DNA of 64,000 nt, from NCBI GenBank assembly GCA_050330855.1, contig JBHJNL010000050.1:1-64000 (forward strand). The letters run 5' to 3'. Within the stretch, counting starts at the first letter, position 1. Each line of letters opens with the position of its first letter. This DNA is from RCC1774 sp050330855 (GTDB lineage Bacteria; Cyanobacteriota; Cyanobacteriia; Thermosynechococcales; Thermosynechococcaceae). Positions 1 through 8,310 of this stretch are shown in pieces. Both the position numbers and the translations under genes were made by a program. The notes under the pieces were generated by a model, which did not search any database, was not told the origin of the DNA, and saw nothing but the letters and a program-made list of their open reading frames with translations.

Positions 1-109
1 CTTAAAGCGGGACACTTTAGTGTGGGTCTTATCTAACGAAAATGGCTGAAGCGCTTACTCTATCAGGCAAAAGCTAAAATCCATGCGGGGCAAGCTGTCC
101 CGCCTTAAG
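1..109. repeat. Inverted repeat pair, possible MITE end pair
   Basis: Bases 1-14 and 96-109 form an inverted repeat of 14 bases with one mismatch (CTTAAAGCGGGACA against TGTCCCGCCTTAAG), about 80 bases apart. No gene lies inside. Two matching ends at this distance look like the termini of a small non-autonomous transposable element. The left end sits exactly at the window edge, so the true boundary and any target-site duplication cannot be seen. It could equally be part of a long hairpin upstream of the carbonic anhydrase gene. Confidence 0.4.
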
Positions 110-152
110 TTGGTACCCCATTTAATACTGTTATTTTCCCTAGGAAACCTAT

Positions 153-851
153 ATGGATAGCCACTGTCCCTCTCTCGGTCGTCGGGATTTGTTGCGGGTG
201 GGTGCGATCGCAACCCTAACCCTAGCGGCAACCCACCGTGGATTCAACTCACCGGCTCAAGCGGCTGAACTGACCGCTCTCAAGCCCAACGCAGCTCTCC
301 AAAAGTTGATGATCGGGAACCAACGGTTCGTGCAGCATCAGCCCCAGTATCCGCACCAGACGGCGGCACGTTTGCAGGAGGTGGCCCAATCTCAGCATCC
401 CTTTGCCACCATTCTGAGCTGTGCCGATTCCCGTGTCCCCGCCGAGATTTTATTTGACCAAGGGATTGGCGATCTTTTCGATGTGCGAATTGCCGGCAAT
501 ATTGTCACCCCTGAATCGATGGGTAGCATCGAATACGCGGTTGAGTTATTGAGCACCCCAGTTTTAATGGTGTTAGGGCATGAGCGCTGCGGGGCCGTCA
601 CGGCAGCGGTACAAAATGAGCCGCTCCCCGGAGATATCAGCACCTTCGTCGACGCCATTCTACCCGCCGTTGCGCGGGTCCAAAATAAACCCGGAGATGC
701 CGTAGATAATGCCGTTACCGCCAATGTTGCCTACCAGATTGAACAACTGTTGAGATCGACCTTGATTAAAGAACGAGTTCGATCTGGCACATTGAAGCTT
801 GTTGGCGGTCGTTATGATCTCGATACCGGCACCGTCACGATGGTTGCTTAG
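153..851 (+). CDS. Tat-exported beta-class carbonic anhydrase
   Basis: Interconverts CO2 and bicarbonate, probably in the periplasm. The N-terminus carries a twin-arginine signal (GRRDLLRVGA, residues 9-18), then a hydrophobic stretch and a likely cleavage site after AQA near residue 37. The beta-class zinc site is visible: Cys90 with the Asp92-Arg94 dyad in CADSR, and His143 and Cys146 in GHERCGA. At 232 residues it has the usual length for the exported EcaB-like enzymes. The bicA-type transporter gene begins 99 bases downstream on the same strand, so the two probably act together in inorganic carbon supply. The ATG follows an AGGA-type ribosome site. Confidence 0.93.
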   Translation: MDSHCPSLGRRDLLRVGAIATLTLAATHRGFNSPAQAAELTALKPNAALQKLMIGNQRFVQHQPQYPHQTAARLQEVAQSQHPFATILSCADSRVPAEILFDQGIGDLFDVRIAGNIVTPESMGSIEYAVELLSTPVLMVLGHERCGAVTAAVQNEPLPGDISTFVDAILPAVARVQNKPGDAVDNAVTANVAYQIEQLLRSTLIKERVRSGTLKLVGGRYDLDTGTVTMVA

Positions 852-950
852 TGGGCTGACTGACGCAATACTAACGGCTATGGTATGTCAGTCTGCATTG
901 CTGGCTGCTGCAGCGGCACAGTCATCCATGACCGATAGGGTAAAAATTAC

Positions 951-2669
951 ATGGCTACCCCTTGGTTCACGCTCGTTAATGGTCTTCATTTCAAGAATCT
1001 GCGGGGGGACTTATATGGCGGCATCACCGCTGCGGTGGTGGCCCTCCCCTTAGCTCTAGCCTTTGGGGTTTCATCAGGGGCCGGAGCCATTCATGGCCTC
1101 TACGGTGCCATTTTTGTTGGTTTTTTTGCGGCTCTCTTTGGCGGCACCCCTTCTCAAATCTCAGGCCCCACCGGCCCGATGACGGTGGTGATGGCAACCA
1201 TTATCACCACACTAACCGCCAAGCACGGCGTCGATGTGGGCATGGCGATGGCCTTTACCGTTGTCATGCTGGGGGGGCTATTTCAATTCTTATTTGGGGT
1301 GTTCAAGCTCGGAAAATTCATTACCCTAATACCCTATACCGTGATCTCTGGCTTTATGTCAGGGATTGGCGTCATCATTATTTTGCTGCAGATTGGCCCT
1401 CTGCTCGGTCAAGCCCCCTCGGGGAATGTGATGTCGTCACTGCTTGAGATCCCGAAGGTCTTATCTCAAATTGAACCCACTTCTGCAGGGTTAGGCGTTC
1501 TGACGCTGGCGATTGTATTTCTGTGGCCGCCCAAGCTAACTCGGGTGGTTCCGGCCCCGCTGCTGGCTCTGATTATCTGTACGCTGCTGTCGGTGTTTGT
1601 GCTGCCGGATAACCCTGATGTTCGGGTAATCGGTGAAATTCCGGCTGGTTTGCCTGTGTTTCAACCGCCCAACTTTAATCTCGGTGTGCTCAAAGAGATG
1701 GTGGGCTATGGCATCATGCTGGCGATCTTGGGGGCCATTGACTCGCTGCTAACGTCGCTGGTCGCCGATAATGTCACCCGAACCCAGCACAACTCAGATC
1801 GAGAACTGATGGGGCAAGGGGTCGGTAATTTACTCGCCGGTCTCTTTGGCGGTTTGCCAGGGGCCGGGGCCACCATGCGAACGGTGATTAATGCCCAGGC
1901 GGGCGGCAGTACACCGCTCTCGGGAATGGTTCACGCACTGGTGCTGTTGATTATTGTGCTGCAGGCCAGTAGCCTCACCGAGCCGATCCCCCATTCAGTC
2001 TTAGCCGGTATTTTAATCAAGGTGGGGATTGACATCATTGACTGGGTCTTTCTAAAGCGAGCGCACAAGCTCTCTCTGAAGGGGGCAGGGCTAATGTATC
2101 TGGTGCTGTTCTTGACCGTTTTTGTAGATCTGATTACGGCGGTGGCCGTGGGTGCCTTTATTGCCAATCTGTTAACGGTGAAATCTCTGACAGATTTGCA
2201 GGTGAAGGATATGAAGATCATCGCAGGCCCCACAGATGATGGGTCATTGACTGAGGCAGAACAGGATTTATTGACCCAGATGAAGGGCCAGGTACTGCTA
2301 TTTTCGCTGGGGGGACCGATGAGCTTTGGGGCGGCGAAGGCGATCTCGCAGCGCATGAAAATTGTGGAAGAGTACGAGGTCATTATTCTGGATCTGAGCG
2401 ATGTACCCAGGGTTGGGGTGACCGCGTCTCTAGCCATTGAGAATATGCTCAAGGATGCGCTACAAAAGGGACATGCAGCCTTTCTGGTGGGCGCAAATGG
2501 ACAGGTGAAGGCGCGGTTGAAGAATCTAGATATTATCCATGATCTGCCCGAGCATCACTGGTCAAGCGATCGCCTCCAGGCTTTGCAGCAGTCTTTGAAG
2601 CTAGTGCAGGGAAATGCCGGGGGAATGGCTGCGGTGACCGATGCTCCCAGCGGTTACCCAAACCCATAG
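951..2669 (+). CDS. bicA: BicA-type SulP sodium-dependent bicarbonate transporter
   Basis: Inner-membrane SulP transporter of 572 residues. The N-terminal segment (FKNLRGDLYGGITAAVVALP) and the following membrane domain closely follow BicA as known from marine Synechococcus, including GGTPSQISGPTGPMTVVM, GFMSGIGVIIILLQ and VGVDIIDW-like motifs. A cytoplasmic STAS domain occupies roughly residues 440-550 (LLFSLGGPMSFGAAKAI, LDLSDVPRVGVTASLAIEN). BicA imports bicarbonate for the CO2-concentrating mechanism. The neighbouring carbonic anhydrase supports that substrate over sulfate. The last 16 bases overlap the convergent ccbP-like gene. Confidence 0.92.
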   Translation: MATPWFTLVNGLHFKNLRGDLYGGITAAVVALPLALAFGVSSGAGAIHGLYGAIFVGFFAALFGGTPSQISGPTGPMTVVMATIITTLTAKHGVDVGMAMAFTVVMLGGLFQFLFGVFKLGKFITLIPYTVISGFMSGIGVIIILLQIGPLLGQAPSGNVMSSLLEIPKVLSQIEPTSAGLGVLTLAIVFLWPPKLTRVVPAPLLALIICTLLSVFVLPDNPDVRVIGEIPAGLPVFQPPNFNLGVLKEMVGYGIMLAILGAIDSLLTSLVADNVTRTQHNSDRELMGQGVGNLLAGLFGGLPGAGATMRTVINAQAGGSTPLSGMVHALVLLIIVLQASSLTEPIPHSVLAGILIKVGIDIIDWVFLKRAHKLSLKGAGLMYLVLFLTVFVDLITAVAVGAFIANLLTVKSLTDLQVKDMKIIAGPTDDGSLTEAEQDLLTQMKGQVLLFSLGGPMSFGAAKAISQRMKIVEEYEVIILDLSDVPRVGVTASLAIENMLKDALQKGHAAFLVGANGQVKARLKNLDIIHDLPEHHWSSDRLQALQQSLKLVQGNAGGMAAVTDAPSGYPNP

Positions 2670-3025
2670 CCACGATTGACCCAATAATGCCAATCTGCGA
2701 TCGCCTGCTGTGTTTCTGCATCTGCCTCTGGAGCCTCTACCTGGCTCAAAGGCACTCCTAACACATCATCATCCCAGTTGATATCTATAAACATTTCCCG
2801 TTCGCACTCGTCTGCTGGTGCCATGCCCACCACTGTTACTGCGGCTCCTTTTTTCACAGGAGAAATATGCCGTTTATCAATGCAGACTGCGGAAAAAGGA
2901 AACTGTATGGTGTCATTAAGGTAGTAGTACCAGCCCATTGCCTGTTCTTCTGGCCCGTAGGCATCTACGATAACTTCCATGATGATGCGCTCTTCGCGTT
3001 CAGAGTTTTGTTCGATGCGAGTCAT
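2654..3025 (-). CDS. CcbP-like calcium-binding protein
   Basis: Small acidic soluble protein of 123 residues. The block EVIVDAYGPEEQAMGWYYYL followed by FPFSAVCI and KRHISPVKKGAAVTVVGMA is typical of the cyanobacterial CcbP calcium-binding family. Acidic clusters near the C-terminus (INWDDDVLGVPL, EAPEADAE) are plausible ion ligands. CcbP is known as a calcium buffer in heterocyst-forming strains, but the family is wider and its role here is unknown. It converges on bicA and overlaps its 3' end by 16 bases. Confidence 0.75.
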   Translation of the reverse strand: MTRIEQNSEREERIIMEVIVDAYGPEEQAMGWYYYLNDTIQFPFSAVCIDKRHISPVKKGAAVTVVGMAPADECEREMFIDINWDDDVLGVPLSQVEAPEADAETQQAIADWHYWVNRGYGFG

Positions 3026-3106
3026 ATTGCAACCTCAGAAAGTGACGAATCCGCCTGGTAGAGTTCCTTTATACGATATTTATCCCTAAATAGTCGCCCT
3101 GCCATC

Positions 3107-3400
3107 ATGATCGTAGAAGTCACAATCTGGGTCTTAACGCCACCGACTGAGCACGTGTTCGATAACCTGCGGGCCGCAGCGGCAGAGCTAACTAACCAGC
3201 GAAGCAGTATTCAGGCACGCTGGGTTGATGAGGGCAATCGCGTTGCTTTGATCACTCGCTTTTCCATGAAGACGGCTGCTCAATACAAGGTCGTCGACCA
3301 GATTGACCGTGAGTTTAAGTATTGGACTTTCGATTTAGAAGATTACCAAGATATTCAGATCGTATTCCTTAAACCAACGGCAAGGCGAGGTGACCCATGA
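3107..3400 (+). CDS. Small conserved-looking protein, function unknown
   Basis: A 97-residue soluble protein that I cannot assign. It starts MIVEVTIWVL and has mixed alpha/beta composition with an acidic stretch (DREFKYWTFDLEDYQDI), and no signal or membrane segment. Its stop overlaps the ATG of the next gene by four bases (ATGA), so the two were probably translated together. Because the downstream partner is broken by a stop codon, this gene may be the intact relic of a former two-gene unit. Confidence 0.6.
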   Translation: MIVEVTIWVLTPPTEHVFDNLRAAAAELTNQRSSIQARWVDEGNRVALITRFSMKTAAQYKVVDQIDREFKYWTFDLEDYQDIQIVFLKPTARRGDP

Positions 3401-4512
3401 GCGAGTACCAATACTACGAATTTCAGACCGTAGATCGCCGCCTCACTGCCCAAGAACAGGCTGCCATCAATAAGCTCTCTAGCCGGGTTCGTCTAACGCC
3501 GACCCAAGCCATCTTTCTCTATAACTATGGCGACTTTCACCATGACCCCAAGCAAGTCCTCACGAAATACTTTGATGTGATGTTGTACCTTGCCAACTGG
3601 GGCACCTGGCAATTGATATTTCGGTTGCCGAAGACGATTGTAGACCCGCAGTGGTTTCAGCCCTACGAGCTAGAGCATTGCATCACGGTAACCCAAACCT
3701 CTGAATCCATCATTCTCGATCTGCAGATCAATGAGGAAGAGGGCATCGATGGCTGGGTGGAAGGCGAAGGATGGCTATCGCGCTTATTGCCCCTTCGCGA
3801 TGAGTTATTGAGGGGCGATCTGCGGCTGCTGTATCTGACCTGGTTGCGAGTGGCCCCTGCCCATAGATATGAGCTAGAAGACGATCCCGTAGAGCCACCG
3901 ATTCCGCCAAATCTAGGTCAGCTTTCTCCAGCGCTAGACGCATTCATTGATCTCGTTGAAATGGATCCTGATTTTGTAACCGCCGCTGCTCAAGGGAGTC
4001 CTCGCCAGCAATCGACGGCAGAGCCGCCTCTCGAAAACTAGCTATCGGATTTATCAAAGGCCGAGCGAGAGGACTTTTTGCTGAAGCTAGTGCGGCGCGA
4101 ACCCAATGTTGATCTGCAACTCATTAACCGTCTTCAGGAGTTGGCCGGTACGGAACGTTCACTGCCTCAAACTGTTGCAGGCCAGCGGCGATTGTCTGAA
4201 TTGGATGCGATCGCAACCACCATAGAAAAAAAGCGGACTCAAAAAGAGCGGAACGCAGCCAGAAAAGAGCGCGTCAAGGAGTTAGAAGCCCTAGCACTCA
4301 GGGAAGCTGACCTTTGGCAAAGAGTCATTGACCTGATCGCCCTCAAGCAAGGCAGAGCCTATGACGAGGCCATTATCTTACTCCAAGATCTGCATGATTT
4401 GAAACAGCATCAGGGACAACTACCCGTCTTTGTGCGACGCCTTGAAAGATTTAAGCTGGACTATAGCAATCGGCCTGCACTGATCAAGCGTTTTAGAACC
4501 ATCAATTTGTGA
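3397..4512 (+). pseudogene. SEYQYYEF-type protein interrupted by an in-frame amber codon
   Basis: One continuous reading frame of 371 codons is cut by a single TAG at 4039-4041. The N-terminal part (MSEYQYYEF, RLTAQEQAAINKLSSR, YGDFHHDPKQVLTKYFDVMLYLANWGT) belongs to a widespread family of unknown function that I recognise only by sequence. The part after the stop (LSDLSKAEREDFLLKLVRREP, then a Lys/Arg-rich coiled coil and a C-terminal helical region) continues in the same frame without an indel. A TGG to TAG change would explain it, because a Trp before LxxLS is plausible for this family. Only the 214-residue N-terminal piece would be made unless the stop is suppressed. The loss looks recent since the rest of the frame is clean. 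Confidence 0.8.
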
Positions 4513-4663
4513 CTCGCATAAAGTCCCCTACCGAGATCGTAAGAATCTGTCAACACGCGATCGCACTCCGCATTGACGATCGCTTGTGCCTCGTTCATGA
4601 AGATGAACAACAGCGAGAGCCAAAAATTATTTGTTCGTTAGGATTGTTTTAGGAGGACTGTTG

Positions 4664-4762
4664 TATGACTATCTCACCATCGCCCCTAGCACTACCGACC
4701 TTATCGCTGGAAGCGTTTTTAAAGTTGCCAGAAACCAAGCCTGCCAGCGAATTCGGTCATTA
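4664..4762 (+). pseudogene. N-terminal fragment of a Uma2-family nuclease gene
   Basis: A 32-codon frame (MTISPSPLALPTLSLEAFLK, then LPETKPASEFGH and a stop) reproduces the usual opening of Uma2-family proteins, where the SLEEFLxLPETKPA block normally leads into the nuclease domain. Here it ends abruptly and nothing further of the domain follows. An AGGAGG ribosome site lies about 9 bases before the ATG. It is a truncated relic beside an intact but different Uma2 gene. Confidence 0.65.
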
Positions 4763-4820
4763 ACGCTAGGCGAGTTGTTTGGTTGGCTCAGTTTCGCCAA
4801 GAGTTAAGGGGAAATATTCT

Positions 4821-5438
4821 ATGCAAGTGACCTTAGACATTGCACCTGATGAATTAGCAAAATTAGTGACGCCTGCTCTGTCAGAACCGCGCATTCCGCT
4901 GCAGGGTGTGACGTGGGAGCAGTATGAAGCCATGATTGCGGCGGTGGGGAATCGCCCTCGGCTACGGCTGACTTACTTAGAGGGACTTCTAGAAATCATG
5001 ACCATTTCTGCTGAGCATGAAATGCTGAAAAAGATGATTGCTCGGCTGATTGAAATATATGCACTAGAGAAAGATATCGATCTGTTTAGCTGTGGCTCAG
5101 CAACCTATCGAAATGCAGCGGCAGGTCGAGGGCTAGAACCGGATGAAAGTTACTGTGTGGGCATCCGCAATGAGTTCCCTGATTTGGCGATTGAGGTGGT
5201 GCTGACGAGCGGTGGCCTTGATAAATTAGAGGTTTACAAAGGATTAGGCGTATCAGAGGTGTGGTTTTGGCAGGAGGGTAAACTGAACGTGCAAAAGCTG
5301 CAGGCCGATTCTTACACACCTGTCTTACGCAGTGCGCTGCTACCCGACTTAGATTTAGCGTTGCTGGCTGAATATGTTCGCCCAGAAGATGAACCTCAAT
5401 CGGTCAAAGCGTTCAGAGCGGTTATTCGTGACTCTTAA
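4821..5438 (+). CDS. Uma2 family putative restriction-like endonuclease
   Basis: A 205-residue protein of the Uma2 group (PD-(D/E)XK fold), very abundant in cyanobacteria and of poorly known function. Visible features are LTYLEGLLEIMTISAEHE in the N-terminal half, EPDESYCVG with a catalytic-type acidic pair, and PDLAIEVVLTSGGLDKLEVY with the core Asp, Glu and Lys. The start is ATG 4821, with AAGGGGA 9-14 bases upstream. A longer frame starting at 4779 is less likely because family members open close to this Met. It lies between nuclease and toxin-antitoxin remnants. Confidence 0.8.
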   Translation: MQVTLDIAPDELAKLVTPALSEPRIPLQGVTWEQYEAMIAAVGNRPRLRLTYLEGLLEIMTISAEHEMLKKMIARLIEIYALEKDIDLFSCGSATYRNAAAGRGLEPDESYCVGIRNEFPDLAIEVVLTSGGLDKLEVYKGLGVSEVWFWQEGKLNVQKLQADSYTPVLRSALLPDLDLALLAEYVRPEDEPQSVKAFRAVIRDS

Positions 5439-5623
5439 TCAGGATTAGCCTTTGGTTGGAGATCTGCCCAAATTTCATTGAGACTGACATTGTCTAACCA
5501 CTGCCTCCGTTCTTGAGTGTAATCTCCACTGCCGTTGTCAAATTGTTTTATAAACCTAACAGCATCTACGTATCCCAGTGTATCGACTAATGCCTTGAAG
5601 CCTTTTTGGTTAAGAGCGATCGA
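5435..5623 (-). pseudogene. Start-less remnant of a small cyanobacterial protein
   Basis: The minus strand between the Uma2 gene and the antitoxin gene reads 62 clean codons, with KALVDTLGYVDAVRFIKQFD and GDYTQERRQWLDNVSLNEIW. This is the signature of a small protein common in cyanobacterial toxin-antitoxin-rich regions. A TAG closes the frame just before SIALNQKG, and no ATG, GTG or TTG is available upstream, so the start seems to have been lost. Its stop overlaps the convergent Uma2 stop. I know the family only by sequence pattern. Confidence 0.55.
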
Positions 5624-5708
5624 CTATGTCAAACCCCGTTGGCGTGAATAGAAATGCCTTTACATTCAATATCTTTGTTCAATCAACAGTACCGATGAGA
5701 TAAGCACA

Positions 5709-5939
5709 ATGCTAAAAACGATTGAAGGAATTTACAGAGATGGGGTCATCCAATTAGCTGAAGTCCCCTCAGATATTGCTGAAGGTCGAGTCATTGTCAC
5801 ATTTTTAGAGACGAGTCCCGCCCGCCCCGACCAAATCATGCGTTTTGGAATGTTTACTGGAGTAAACCTATCTACGCTAGAAGATTTCCAACTTGCAGAA
5901 TTTCATGGTGATTCTGACGACAGCCTAGACTGGCGCTAG
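5709..5939 (+). CDS. Antitoxin-like protein (DUF104/AF2212-like)
   Basis: A 76-residue protein opening MLKTIEGIYRDGVIQLAEVP and continuing to VIVTFLE, the layout of the short beta-rich antitoxins found before PIN toxins in cyanobacteria. The acidic C-terminus (FHGDSDDSLDW) would suit binding to a toxin active site. The toxin gene starts six bases after the stop, so the pair is one operon. Confidence 0.75.
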   Translation: MLKTIEGIYRDGVIQLAEVPSDIAEGRVIVTFLETSPARPDQIMRFGMFTGVNLSTLEDFQLAEFHGDSDDSLDWR

Positions 5940-5945
5940 AAAACC

Positions 5946-6344
5946 ATGAAGTACATTGTTGATACCCATGCCCTGATCTGGTTTTTAGAAGGTAATCCTC
6001 GCCTAGGGGCCGGTGCTAAAACGATTTTGTCCGATGCTAAGAGTCAATTGGTTCTGCCTGCCATTGCGTTAGCAGAAGCCATCTGGATCATAGGGCGTGG
6101 CAGAACATCCATTCCCTCAATTGAGGCACTGCTCAATGCCGTCAAAAGTGATCCCCGCATCGTCGTATATCCACTCAATCAAGGTGTGATTGAGCAAAGT
6201 GTGACGCTATCCACTATCGGTGAAATGCATGACCGACAGATTGTTGCAACTGCACTTTTGCTTCAGATTCAGAGTGAAGCTGTAACTTTATTGACCTGTG
6301 ACCAGAATATTACTGCATCGGGGTTAGTTTCTGTTATCTGGTAG
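5946..6344 (+). CDS. PIN-domain toxin (VapC family)
   Basis: A 132-residue PIN ribonuclease. Catalytic acidic residues are in place: Asp in IVDTHALIWFL, Glu in LAEAIW, Asp in MHDRQIVATAL and Asp in LLTCDQNI. The family cleaves RNA, often tRNA, and is held inactive by the upstream antitoxin. The six-base gap after the antitoxin gene and the full length suggest a working pair. Confidence 0.85.
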   Translation: MKYIVDTHALIWFLEGNPRLGAGAKTILSDAKSQLVLPAIALAEAIWIIGRGRTSIPSIEALLNAVKSDPRIVVYPLNQGVIEQSVTLSTIGEMHDRQIVATALLLQIQSEAVTLLTCDQNITASGLVSVIW

Positions 6345-6404
6345 AGATCTTCAACGAAAACTCATTTCATAATTAGTACGGCCAGGTAAGTCTCACAGCA
6401 GCAG

Positions 6405-7115
6405 CTAAGCTGCCGTCAGCACGGTATTGGTTTCGAGCCTGCCGTCTTCCATGTGGACGATGCGATCTGCGACATCTAAAATGCGGTTGTCGTGGGTAAC
6501 CATCAAAATGGTGCAGCCTTGCTCTTTTGCAAGCATCTGCATCAAATTCACGACATCTCGACCCGATTTGCTATCTAGCGCTGCCGTCGGTTCGTCGGCT
6601 AAGACAACGGCAGGATGGCTCACGAGGGCACGGGCAATAGCAACCCGCTGCTTCATCCCCCCTGACAAATTCTCAGGATATTTATGCACATGGTCTCCCA
6701 AGCCCACATGAGTCAACATCTCTACGGCTCGACTCTGCATATCTGCCCAGCTTAATTTTCCCTGCACCTCTAGGCCCATCCGCACGTTCTCTAAAGCTGT
6801 AAGACTTCGATGGAGGTTGTGAGCCTGAAAGATATAGCCGTTGTTACGCCGTGCCTGCACCAGCTTTTCAGGTGATGCACCACACAGTTCTTGACCCAGA
6901 AGCTTGAGAGAGCCAGATTGGGGCGATCGCAACCCTCCCACCATCGTCAAAATCGTTGTTTTACCCGAACCCGATGGCCCCGTCATGATCACAATCTCGC
7001 CAGCCGAAATCTCTAGGCTGATATCAAAGAGAACCTGCTTTCGAAGTTGACCTTCACCAAAGGAATGATCCAAATGGTTAATGGAGATTACAGGACCTGT
7101 TGTGTGAGTGGGCAT
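6405..7115 (-). CDS. devA: DevA-type ABC exporter ATPase
   Basis: A 236-residue ATPase of the MacB/LolD type. Walker A is GPSGSGKTT, the signature is LSGGMKQR and Walker B is VVLADEPTAALD, with the switch His in MVTHD. The block VLFDISLEISAGEIVIMTGPSG and the Q-loop YIFQAHNLHRSLTALENV match DevA. I chose ATG 7115, 19 bases after the devC stop, over the longer frame from 7187 that would run into devC. It is the last gene of a devB-devC-devA operon. In heterocyst formers DevBCA exports glycolipids. Such operons also occur in strains without heterocysts, where the substrate is unknown. Confidence 0.88.
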   Translation of the reverse strand: MPTHTTGPVISINHLDHSFGEGQLRKQVLFDISLEISAGEIVIMTGPSGSGKTTILTMVGGLRSPQSGSLKLLGQELCGASPEKLVQARRNNGYIFQAHNLHRSLTALENVRMGLEVQGKLSWADMQSRAVEMLTHVGLGDHVHKYPENLSGGMKQRVAIARALVSHPAVVLADEPTAALDSKSGRDVVNLMQMLAKEQGCTILMVTHDNRILDVADRIVHMEDGRLETNTVLTAA

Positions 7116-7134
7116 GGGAATAAAGGTAATGGAT

Positions 7135-8310
7135 CTAAAAAATATCAGCCGGATCTGCGGACTGTAATCGCCGCGTCGCAACGACACCCGACACGTTGCA
7201 CATTACTAGGGTCAGCGTAAAGACCAGTAAAACTCGCCCTAAATCCATCGCCAACGGGAGTGCGGTGGCTGCGCTGGTTAATTGATAGAGTCCGAAAGAG
7301 ATGCCAACGCCAGGGATAAAGCCCAGGGCAGCCAAGATAACCGCCTCTTCGAAAATGACGCCCAGCAGGTAACGGTGCCGATAGCCCATCGCCTTGAAGG
7401 TGGCGTATTCGGCCATGTGGTCGTTCACGTCTGTCGATAGAATTTGGTACACAATCACGACGCCGACAATGAAACCCATAATCGCGCCCAAGCTGAACAC
7501 AAAGCTAATTGCAGAATTTTTCTTGATGTAATCGGTCTCAAAGGTAACAAAACCTTCTTTGGTCAGTGCCTGCACATCCTTAGGCAATTGGGCATTCAGA
7601 GCAGTGACAATCTGTTCAGGATCTGAACCTGGCTTAACCTTCACTAGCCCAAGGCTGACGGTGCCAGCGCCCCGTTGGTTAAACAGACGTAGAAAATTTT
7701 GATCACTGGTCATCAATACCCCATCAGTGGTGAAGGAGGCTCCCACGGTAAATAAGCCGTCAATGGTGACGGTGCGCTTACCGATTTCGGTGGTCATCGC
7801 TTTTCCCTGCTCTAGTTGAGCGATCACTTGGGCATAATCGCCTCGAGTGCCACGGTCAAAGAGCAGCGTATCTGGCAGCTTAATGTTGTCTTGGTTTTGG
7901 GTGACCTCCGGCAGCAAAAAGGCATGGCGGCCTGGGTCCATACCTACCACTAACATAGAAGTCTTTTTATGCGTGGTGGGATGCTTCCAGTCGGTAAAGC
8001 CGATGTAGAGAGCACTCGTGGATTGAACCTTTGCAATATCCATGGCCTCATACAGCCGCCGTCTCGGAATAGTGGAGAGGTTGCTGAGGTTACGCGCCTG
8101 AGGGCTGAGCAGAACAATATCAGCATCAATCAGTCGGTGCAGTTTGACGTTCGATTCAAACAGCGCCCCCATGAAGCCCAACTGCATAAATATGAGGATA
8201 TCGGCGAAGGTAATGCCGGCGATCGCAACCGCAAGCCGTGCCTTATCATGGCGGAGCTGCAGCCACCCAAGGGGTGTTCGCTGCCGGAGTTTGGCGATCA
8301 ATCCAGTCAC
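7135..8310 (-). CDS. devC: DevC-type ABC exporter permease
   Basis: A 391-residue FtsX/MacB-like permease. The N-terminal part LGWLQLRHDKARLAVAIAGITFADILIFMQLGF is diagnostic of DevC. There is one membrane segment near the N-terminus, a large periplasmic region, and three more segments after residue 270. The family motif NDHMAEYATFKAMGYRHRYL is present. The start overlaps the devB stop by four bases, so translation is coupled. Confidence 0.88.
   Translation of the reverse strand: MTGLIAKLRQRTPLGWLQLRHDKARLAVAIAGITFADILIFMQLGFMGALFESNVKLHRLIDADIVLLSPQARNLSNLSTIPRRRLYEAMDIAKVQSTSALYIGFTDWKHPTTHKKTSMLVVGMDPGRHAFLLPEVTQNQDNIKLPDTLLFDRGTRGDYAQVIAQLEQGKAMTTEIGKRTVTIDGLFTVGASFTTDGVLMTSDQNFLRLFNQRGAGTVSLGLVKVKPGSDPEQIVTALNAQLPKDVQALTKEGFVTFETDYIKKNSAISFVFSLGAIMGFIVGVVIVYQILSTDVNDHMAEYATFKAMGYRHRYLLGVIFEEAVILAALGFIPGVGISFGLYQLTSAATALPLAMDLGRVLLVFTLTLVMCNVSGVVATRRLQSADPADIF

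Noticed and set aside
799..1053. 84-codon plus-strand frame between the carbonic anhydrase and bicA genes
   Set aside because: It overlaps both real genes in another frame, has no ribosome site and no family-like sequence.
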